From Vulcanimicrobiota bacterium (GTDB lineage Bacteria; Vulcanimicrobiota; Vulcanimicrobiia; Vulcanimicrobiales; Vulcanimicrobiaceae), in the NCBI GenBank assembly GCA_003167055.1, contig PMUE01000085.1, positions 1 to 14,137 on the forward strand: DNA of 14,137 nucleotides, read 5' to 3'. Position 1 is the first letter of the stretch; each line of letters starts with the position of its first letter. Shown here piece after piece: positions 8,495-14,137 of the stretch. The position numbers and the translations under genes are program-made. Under the pieces are notes generated by a model. The model ran no database searches. It was not told the origin of the DNA and saw only the letters and a list, made by a program, of their open reading frames with translations.

Positions 8495-11140
8495 CTAACC
8501 CTCGCTGAGAAGGCCACTTCGCCGGGCGGCGGCGATCGCTTCGGCCCTACCGTGGCAGCCGAACTTGTCGATGACGTTCTGAATGTGGGTCTGCACGGTA
8601 AACACGGAGCGCCCCATCTCTCCGGCGATCTGTTTCGGGGTGAGCCCAGCAGCCAGGTCGCGCAGCACCCGCAGCTCGGCCGGCGTAAGCGCCACGGTCG
8701 CCGGGGGTTCGTGCTCCTCTTCGAGGTGCTTCGCGACGCGCTCTACGTAACGGGCGTAACCGCCGAAGCCGAAATGGCGGATGCCCTCGATGAGGGTCGG
8801 CAGGTCATCGGGCACGTAGGACGGGCTCTTCGCGGCGCGCGCAAGTTCCTCGACGGCCTTGCGCATGCAGACGCCGGACTCGTGCCGGCTGCGCGGATTG
8901 CGCTTGAGCAAACGCGCGACCGAGGTGTGGCGGCCGGAAACGACTTCGGCCAGCAACAACATTGCGACCGCGAAATCGAGGATGACCGCGCCCGTATATT
9001 CGCCGGGCGGTGCCTCATCGTCGATGAGCTGCAGCGTCTGCGTCACGACGCGTCCGCTCTCTTTGGTGCGTCCGTCGAGCGCAAGTGCGAGCGCGTAGCT
9101 GGCACGCGTCAAGGCGTTATCCGGAAGATGGTGTTGGCGCTCGAGAATGCTCCCGAAGAGGCGATGCGCGTCGGCGTACCTGCCGCTCCAGGCGTGACGA
9201 TGGGCTTGACTCGATGCCAGGAACACGCTCTGGGCCAGTGCATCGCGCGATCCGACTTCGGCGAGCTGCTTTTCAATTTGCGCGGCGCGATCGCCGTTGC
9301 CGCGCCGCGTCTCGAGGCTGAGCATGGCGGCCAGCGCATTTTGAAGATCGACGTAGTCGCCGGCGCGTGTCGCCGCAGCCGCCGCCTGCTGTGCAAACCA
9401 GAGGCTTTGCGCGGAGTCGTTTTCGGCGAACAACGCGATGTTCGCGAGAGCAATGAACGAGCGCGCCGCAATGCTCCACAGCGCCGATCGAGACGCAAGT
9501 TCTGCCGCCTGCGATAAACGCTCTCGCGCAGTCTGGACCTCGCCGAGCGTGTCGCACGCGAGTCCGAGCCGCATCATGATGCGCGCCAGGCCTTGCTCGT
9601 TTTCGATCAGCGCCGCGCGGCGCTCGGCCGAAGCAACGTGTTCACCTGCTTTGGCGAGATCGCCGGAACGCGCGTAGCAACGCGCAAGCAGCGCTTCGCT
9701 CTCGACACGGATCGGTTCGGGGATACCCTCCCCGGTTATTAGCGGTAAGAGCAGATCCATCGGATTCATGCCGCGATTGGTCCGCGACACGGCAAGTCGA
9801 AGCGTGAGCTGTCCGCGAAGCTCCGGTGCATCGACCGAGCGTACCGAGCGCGCGATCTTCCGATCGGCATCGTCATACCGGCCGCGTGCGAGATCGAGCA
9901 AGCCCCGAAGTCCGACCACAACCGGGTTGCGCTCAAAGGCGTGCCCGAGCGGTGCCGCCGTGAGGTTTTCGAGATCATCGGCGAAGCCGGCTTCGAAAAG
10001 CCGTACGCCGTGCGCGGACAAAAGACGTAAGGCGTCGTCCGCCGCGTTCGAATCGACATAGAGTCGCAACGCCTGGATGATGTCGCCCGCCTGCTCGAGG
10101 ATTTGGCCCAACTTGGTGAGGCGCTCGCGCTGCGCACCGCTGCCGCGCAACTCGACTTGATAGCGCACGAAGTCGCGGAAGAGATCGTGCAGCCGATAGC
10201 GACCGGGCTCGTACTCGTGAATGAAGGCGACGCGCGCGCGCAGGTCTTCGATGAGCGCAATCGCGCGGTCGAAACCGGCGGCAACCATGATGTTGAGATC
10301 GATCTCGGGCAGCAGCGCCGCCGTCTCGATGAAGTCCCGCTCGCCATCGTCGAGCGTCTGATACACCTGCTCGGCGAGATAGCGGTAAATCATCTCGCGC
10401 GTCATCGACGCGATGTTGCGCAGATCCACCGAACGGGTCGAGGAGCGCAGCGCGAAGGTCATCGCCGTCGCCCAACCGTCGGTAAGCTCGAGCAGCTCGA
10501 TCAATTCCTCGTCGCGAACACCGAGTCGAAAGGCGCGCGCAGCCTCCTTCGCTTCGTCAACCGAGAACTTCAAATCGTGTTCGTCGATCGCGAGGTCGCT
10601 TTCTCCGTACGCAAGCCACGTCCCAATCGGTAACCCGCTCGTCGCGCGCGATGCAATGATCCACTGCACGCGGCCTTTCGTACGCTCGATCAGCGAGGTT
10701 ACAAAACGCGTGACTTCGCGATCGCCTTGCGCGATTTGCAGGTCGTCGATGGCGATGACGCCCCGGTACGAACGCAAGTGCGAATGCATCCACATCGCGA
10801 GGTCGATCCCGGGTGAGGGTGAACCGGCATTCTTTTCGTGCGCGCCGGCGAGCGTCGTGCGCGCGTCCGGTGCTATCTCGGCGACCGCGTCGGCAAAACC
10901 GCGCAAAAAGCTCAACAACCCGCTGTGCTCGGCAAGCACGTCGTAACGCACGTGCGGGTCGGGCAGCGTGTCGAGGTAATGACGCAAGGCCACGGATTTG
11001 CCGTAGCCCGCGGGTGCAACGATCAAGACGACGCGCTGCATCGCCGCCGAAGCGATACGCTCGATCACGCGACGCCGAACGATCGGAACAAAAACCCCGC
11101 CGGTCTCGATCTTGCCGTCGGGGCGAACGGGTCGAATCAT
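8495..11140 (-). CDS. MalT-type LuxR-family transcriptional regulator (STAND ATPase-TPR-HTH)
   Basis: 881 residues, close to the roughly 900 of MalT/LAL regulators. The N-terminal ATPase has a Walker A at APAGYGKS (42-49), a Walker B at GVIAIDDLQ (127-135) and a sensor-like ASR segment near 165. A winged-helix linker follows (FIHEYEPGRYRLHDLFRDFV), then a long Ala-rich TPR-like helical region (about 345-780). The C-terminal LuxR helix-turn-helix covers about 817-881, with LTPAELRVLRDLAAGLTPKQIA and VQTHIQNVIDKF. Such proteins oligomerise with ATP and an inducer and then activate transcription; the inducer here is unknown. ATG 11140 is preceded by AGGAG with 3-nt spacing. The gene starts 16 nt after the ABM-like gene's stop, so it is likely the last gene of that operon. 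It may be distantly related to the large regulator at the right edge, since both show the same linker-plus-TPR layout. Confidence 0.93.
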   Translation of the reverse strand: MIRPVRPDGKIETGGVFVPIVRRRVIERIASAAMQRVVLIVAPAGYGKSVALRHYLDTLPDPHVRYDVLAEHSGLLSFLRGFADAVAEIAPDARTTLAGAHEKNAGSPSPGIDLAMWMHSHLRSYRGVIAIDDLQIAQGDREVTRFVTSLIERTKGRVQWIIASRATSGLPIGTWLAYGESDLAIDEHDLKFSVDEAKEAARAFRLGVRDEELIELLELTDGWATAMTFALRSSTRSVDLRNIASMTREMIYRYLAEQVYQTLDDGERDFIETAALLPEIDLNIMVAAGFDRAIALIEDLRARVAFIHEYEPGRYRLHDLFRDFVRYQVELRGSGAQRERLTKLGQILEQAGDIIQALRLYVDSNAADDALRLLSAHGVRLFEAGFADDLENLTAAPLGHAFERNPVVVGLRGLLDLARGRYDDADRKIARSVRSVDAPELRGQLTLRLAVSRTNRGMNPMDLLLPLITGEGIPEPIRVESEALLARCYARSGDLAKAGEHVASAERRAALIENEQGLARIMMRLGLACDTLGEVQTARERLSQAAELASRSALWSIAARSFIALANIALFAENDSAQSLWFAQQAAAAATRAGDYVDLQNALAAMLSLETRRGNGDRAAQIEKQLAEVGSRDALAQSVFLASSQAHRHAWSGRYADAHRLFGSILERQHHLPDNALTRASYALALALDGRTKESGRVVTQTLQLIDDEAPPGEYTGAVILDFAVAMLLLAEVVSGRHTSVARLLKRNPRSRHESGVCMRKAVEELARAAKSPSYVPDDLPTLIEGIRHFGFGGYARYVERVAKHLEEEHEPPATVALTPAELRVLRDLAAGLTPKQIAGEMGRSVFTVQTHIQNVIDKFGCHGRAEAIAAARRSGLLSEG

Positions 11141-11156
11141 GTGCTCCTAGGCCGCC

Positions 11157-11480
11157 TCAATCGAGGGAGGCCTCGTACTCCTCCTCTCCCTCATAATACC
11201 CTAGCAGCAACTCCTCGACATAGAGCAGGTGCAGGTCGCGGTCCAGCTGCGAGTACGCGGCGGCATTTTCGGCCCGAAAATGGTCCCAGTCCGCCTTGGA
11301 GCTCCAGACATCCATACAGATGTAGACCCCGGTCTCATTCCGATGCCGGAAAAGGCGCGTGCGGCGGTATCCCGCATGCGTCGAGAAGAGCGCGACCCAG
11401 GGGCCGCCGGGACCGTAGGCGTGCTCAAAGGCGCGGATTTGCGCGGGATGAACGCGATAGCGGTAGAGCACCTCGATCAT
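11157..11480 (-). CDS. ABM-like (antibiotic biosynthesis monooxygenase superfamily) small protein
   Basis: 107 residues with the beta-alpha-beta pattern of the dimeric ferredoxin-like ABM/NIPSNAP-type barrel: IEVLYRYRVHPAQIRAFEHAYGP, then GYRRTRLFRH, GVYICMDVWSSKADWDHFRA and LHLLYVEELLLGYY. Members include cofactor-free monooxygenases, haem-degrading enzymes and non-enzymatic ligand binders; catalytic residues cannot be assigned here. ATG 11480 overlaps the amidase stop as ATGA, indicating translational coupling, and AGGT sits about 6 nt upstream. The open frame continues upstream to about 11804, but that segment is shadow of the amidase gene. The acidic tail (GEEEYEASLD) is unusual for the fold. 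The gene precedes the MalT-type regulator by 16 nt and may supply or sense a small ligand for it, which is inference. Confidence 0.75.
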   Translation of the reverse strand: MIEVLYRYRVHPAQIRAFEHAYGPGGPWVALFSTHAGYRRTRLFRHRNETGVYICMDVWSSKADWDHFRAENAAAYSQLDRDLHLLYVEELLLGYYEGEEEYEASLD

Positions 11481-12076
11481 CGTCGACCTGCGAACTTGGC
11501 GGGAAGGGGGACGTCCCCTTTGCCGATCGTCCGGCTGATGTCGTAGGCGATCAATGCCGCCACGTCGTCCAGCCGCGTGGCAAGCCAGGTGCGTTGCGGC
11601 GGGCAGCTGATCTCGCCCAGTTCGAGCACGAGTGCTCCGTCGCTCGCGTCGACTTGCCGGAAGGCATAGTAGTCGCGCAATCCCACCGTAAAATTGTCCG
11701 GCATAAACCGAAACGGAAAGATTCCCGCATACAGTGCGCGCCACAGCGCCGCAGCGCGCGCGTCGGCGGCGTGATGATACCCGATCGACGCGCCGCTCGA
11801 ACACGCCGGTACGATGCCGTCGAAGTGAATGAATACCGCCATATCGACCGCGTAGTCACCTTCGAAATCAGCCGGTTCACGCACGACGCTGACGCCGTGT
11901 GCGCGCAACACGCGCGTCACCTCGTCGGCAACGATCGGCGTCCATTCGCGCTCCCCCGCGGCACCGAGATTGCACCGGTGCTGGGGAAATCGTGCGCACG
12001 AGGCGGGACGTCCTTCGTGACCGGCCGAGACCAGCACGTCGGCGTGGACGAGTGCCGCGAGCACGAATGCCAACAC
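11477..12076 (-). CDS. Secreted N-acetylmuramoyl-L-alanine amidase-like protein
   Basis: 199 residues from GTG 12076. The pattern matches Amidase_3 zinc enzymes, which cut the amide between MurNAc and the stem peptide of peptidoglycan. His20 lies in VLVSAGHEGR, Glu44 in GEREWTPIVADEV, His84 in DMAVFIHFDG (equivalent to the family's SIH strand), and Glu152 in ALVLELGEISCP (equivalent to the catalytic Glu strand). These would be the His-Glu-His zinc ligands and the catalytic Glu. The N-terminus (MLAFVLAALVHA before DVLV) looks like a very short signal peptide without positive charges; TTG 12073 is the other possible start. No start codon exists in frame for about 50 nt upstream, and further upstream is shadow of the BTAD gene. 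Four Cys residues (27, 35, 92, 158) could form disulfides in the envelope. It begins 1 nt after the upstream regulator's stop and overlaps the ABM-like gene by 4 nt, so all are coupled. Confidence 0.75.
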   Translation of the reverse strand: MLAFVLAALVHADVLVSAGHEGRPASCARFPQHRCNLGAAGEREWTPIVADEVTRVLRAHGVSVVREPADFEGDYAVDMAVFIHFDGIVPACSSGASIGYHHAADARAAALWRALYAGIFPFRFMPDNFTVGLRDYYAFRQVDASDGALVLELGEISCPPQRTWLATRLDDVAALIAYDISRTIGKGDVPLPAKFAGRR

Positions 12077-12077
12077 G

Positions 12078-14137
12078 CTAGGTACCCATGACCAGCGCGG
12101 TGAGTGCCGCTGACGGTTCGACTTGCAATTCCGCCTTGAGTACGTCGCGATATTGGCGGTAACTGCGCAGTGCCGCGGCGCGATCGCCGGTCGCAAGGTG
12201 CGCGCGGATCGCGACCTCGCGCGCGGGCTCGTCGCACGGATCGTGGGCGATAACATCCGCAGCATAGCCGAGGGCTGCATCCGGATCGCCGCGCTCGAGC
12301 GCATCGGCCGCGAGGCGGTGGGCGATTGCGGTGCGCAATTCGTCCATGCGCTTAGCGATCGATTCGAACCACTCCCAACGCTCGAGCGTACCGGCGCGCT
12401 CTTCGCGTAGCCGATCCCACGCGCGTTCGAGCAACGCGCGTTCGGTTTCGCGCAGCCGGTCACGCGAACGCAGCGTCACCGCGGCGCGCTCGATCTCCCA
12501 TAGGTCGACAAACGCATCAACGTGCAAACGATAGCCCTCGGCGGCGCGCTCTACCGCATCTTCTCGCGAGAGGTGCGCGCGGAGCCGGTGCAAGCACACG
12601 CTAAGCGCGTTGCGCGCCGAGAATTCATCGAGGTCAGGCCAGAGCGTGGCCGCAAGTCGCGCTCGCGGCGTCGGCTCGCGACGCTGTGCGATAGCAGCCA
12701 GCAGTTCGAACTCGCGTCCGGAGAGCCGCATCAGGTTTCCGTCGATGCGCACGCGTCCGCCGAGCACTTCGAGCGCGACCGGCGCCGCCTCGCTGCGGTC
12801 ACGCGTGATCTGCGCCACGAAGTTGGATAACATGCCGACGTTTTCGTACTGATTTGCAAATGCCGTCACTGCGTGCACGAACGCGGGCGCGTCGCAGCGA
12901 GCTGCAGCCTCCTTCGCGCTTGCAGCCGAGGCATCGAATACCGCCGGATCGCACAACGCGAGCGCGATCGCCGCGAGCGACTCGACGAACGGCATGTGCA
13001 GCCGCCGGGCGATCTCGAGCGCCGAGCGCGCTAGTTGGGCGCGCTCGTCGTCATCACGCGAACGCGAAAGCGCGATGAGATGGCCGAATACGACAAACTT
13101 TGGAAGATCGGCAGGGGTTGGAGCCAGGCTGCGCCCACGCGCGGCACCCGCGAGATAGGCAAAACCCGCAACGCCGCCACGTGTCACGGCATGCTCGAGC
13201 TCTGAAGCGACGCTGCTAAACGCAGCCCGATCCCCGGCGAACCAGGCGGCAATCAAGGACTCTGCAACATCGAATACCATGAAGTTCGGTAGCGCCGAAC
13301 TTAGGGCGCGCTCGTGTGCGCGCGCCAAGAACTGCCGTTCGAGCGACCACTCCCCGCGCACGCGTGCAATATCCGCCCCGAGTGCCAAATAGGTCCCCGA
13401 CGCAACCACGTGCATTTGATCGATCAACGGCAACGCGGCGTTGAGGTCGCTCTCGCCCAGATCGAAATTTCCGCGACGCGCGCGAAGCAAACCGCGTAGA
13501 TACAGCACGTGCCCGTCGAGGATCGTCTTAGGCGGCTCCGAGAACGCAATCTGCGCGCCGAACTCCACGATCTCGCTCAGCGCCTCGTCGAACCGCCCGA
13601 CATAGCTCATGAGGAGAATGCGAAAAACGAAGACGTAGTAGCGCTCCATGGGCGATGCATCGGGAGCGAGCGTACGCCACACGGTTTCTGCTTCGTCGAG
13701 CAGTGCTGAACTGTCGACGCAAAACATCCGCATCAAGGCGGTTACCCCCCAGAGCCGCGGATAGCGCGCGACGATCGCGGGATCCAGGCTCGAGAGCACA
13801 CGCGCGTAGCGCATCGACGGAGCCGGTTCTCGAACGACTTCGTGAGCACCAAGGGCGCGCGCGGCAGCCTGCTGGTCGCCGCGCGCGAGGTGCAATTCCG
13901 CGGCGCGTTGGTAGTCACCGCGGCGTTCGTGCTCCTTCGCGGCCCGCACGAGCAATGCATCACGCCGTTCGGCGGCTCGTTCCAGCATGAACGACGCAAG
14001 CAGCGGATGCAGTTCGAATGTCCCGTCTACGCCACGCTCGACGAACGCTGCGTCCTTGGCAAATTCGCTCAATTCGTCAACGATCGCGGGATCGTCGAGG
14101 GCGGCGCGCAGGTCGTCGGCGCTGGCCTGCGGGATCG
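12078..14137 (-). CDS. BTAD-type STAND/TPR transcriptional regulator, 5' end off window
   Basis: About 685 codons are visible. The frame is open through the right edge, so the N-terminus (presumably a P-loop ATPase) is missing. The visible part begins with a winged-helix linker like that of MalT proteins (FVERGVDGTFELHPLLASFML). A TPR-like region of about 400 residues follows. Next is an OmpR/AfsR-type winged helix at about 12507-12776 (LEVLGGRVRIDGN, LSGREFELLAAIA, LAATLWPD, ARNALSVCLHRLRAHL, GYRLHVDAFVDLWEIE). Last is a bacterial transcriptional activator (BTAD) domain ending AALRSYRQYRDVLKAELQVEPSAAL. Here the DNA-binding and BTAD parts are C-terminal, the reverse of Streptomyces AfsR/SARP order. 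The first start codons in view are internal Leu/Met codons, not the true start. It ends 1 nt before the amidase start and probably leads the operon. Confidence 0.9.
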   Translation of the reverse strand, partial: IPQASADDLRAALDDPAIVDELSEFAKDAAFVERGVDGTFELHPLLASFMLERAAERRDALLVRAAKEHERRGDYQRAAELHLARGDQQAAARALGAHEVVREPAPSMRYARVLSSLDPAIVARYPRLWGVTALMRMFCVDSSALLDEAETVWRTLAPDASPMERYYVFVFRILLMSYVGRFDEALSEIVEFGAQIAFSEPPKTILDGHVLYLRGLLRARRGNFDLGESDLNAALPLIDQMHVVASGTYLALGADIARVRGEWSLERQFLARAHERALSSALPNFMVFDVAESLIAAWFAGDRAAFSSVASELEHAVTRGGVAGFAYLAGAARGRSLAPTPADLPKFVVFGHLIALSRSRDDDERAQLARSALEIARRLHMPFVESLAAIALALCDPAVFDASAASAKEAAARCDAPAFVHAVTAFANQYENVGMLSNFVAQITRDRSEAAPVALEVLGGRVRIDGNLMRLSGREFELLAAIAQRREPTPRARLAATLWPDLDEFSARNALSVCLHRLRAHLSREDAVERAAEGYRLHVDAFVDLWEIERAAVTLRSRDRLRETERALLERAWDRLREERAGTLERWEWFESIAKRMDELRTAIAHRLAADALERGDPDAALGYAADVIAHDPCDEPAREVAIRAHLATGDRAAALRSYRQYRDVLKAELQVEPSAALTALVMGT

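Noticed and set aside
11504..11521. Palindrome GGGGACGTCCCC with flanking A/T symmetry, upstream of the ABM-like start
   Set aside because: It is inside the amidase coding sequence and may be codon-driven. It could form a weak mRNA hairpin before the ABM start, but nothing else supports a regulatory role.
11481..11804. N-terminal extension of the ABM-like protein
   Set aside because: It overlaps the amidase coding region in another frame; ATG 11480 with its ATGA overlap gives the full ABM fold.
10838..12091. Long + strand open frame of 417 codons
   Set aside because: It lies antisense to three well-supported genes, is Arg/His-rich with no domain pattern, and is a by-product of high-GC codon use.
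12077..12463. N-terminal extension of the amidase-like protein
   Set aside because: It overlaps the BTAD regulator's C-terminus; the translation is low-complexity Ser/Arg/Ala, and the fold starts after GTG 12076.

Overview
This is a high-GC, protein-dense bacterial window. Two genes at the left end run on the + strand (1-957). All the rest run on the - strand, from the right edge down to 954. An outer-membrane TonB-dependent-type receptor with a signal peptide points to a diderm organism. Long STAND-ATPase/TPR regulators of MalT and BTAD type, together with an Ala/Arg-rich high-GC proteome, would fit a lineage such as Candidatus Eremiobacterota (WPS-2/Vulcanimicrobiota). That placement is a guess from style, not from a marker gene. 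I see no RNA genes, insertion sequences, CRISPR arrays or phage genes.

Region 1 (1-957, +): the 3' end of an M20-family amidohydrolase/peptidase, then, 6 nt later, a short divergent DNA-3-methyladenine glycosylase I (Tag)-like protein. Its stop codon overlaps that of the convergent gene on the other strand.

Region 2 (954-6702, -): an OmpR-type response regulator, a sensor histidine kinase and, 79 nt further on, a 1159-residue TonB-dependent-receptor-like outer-membrane protein. The receptor has an unusual C-terminal extension of about 350 residues after the barrel. The extension contains a duplicated cysteine-bearing module split by Gly-rich tracts. The kinase-receptor gap holds two 11-bp direct repeats, a plausible operator for the adjacent response regulator. 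The simplest reading is a two-component system that controls, or senses through, this receptor.

Region 3 (6751-8297, -): an unrecognised 151-residue protein and a soluble HD-GYP cyclic-di-GMP phosphodiesterase. A convincing intrinsic terminator lies between them. A second terminator-like hairpin with a T-tract runs right up to the annotated HD-GYP start.

Region 4 (8495-14137, -): a compact cluster in the order BTAD-type regulator (N-terminus off the window), secreted N-acetylmuramoyl-L-alanine amidase-like protein, ABM-like ferredoxin-fold protein, MalT/LuxR-type STAND regulator. Spacings are 1 nt, a 4-nt ATGA overlap, and 16 nt. Two large signal-integrating regulators therefore enclose a small cell-wall-amidase-like protein and a small ABM-like protein. 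This is the most distinctive gene arrangement in the window and could be a cell-wall-responsive regulatory unit, but that function is inferred from context only.
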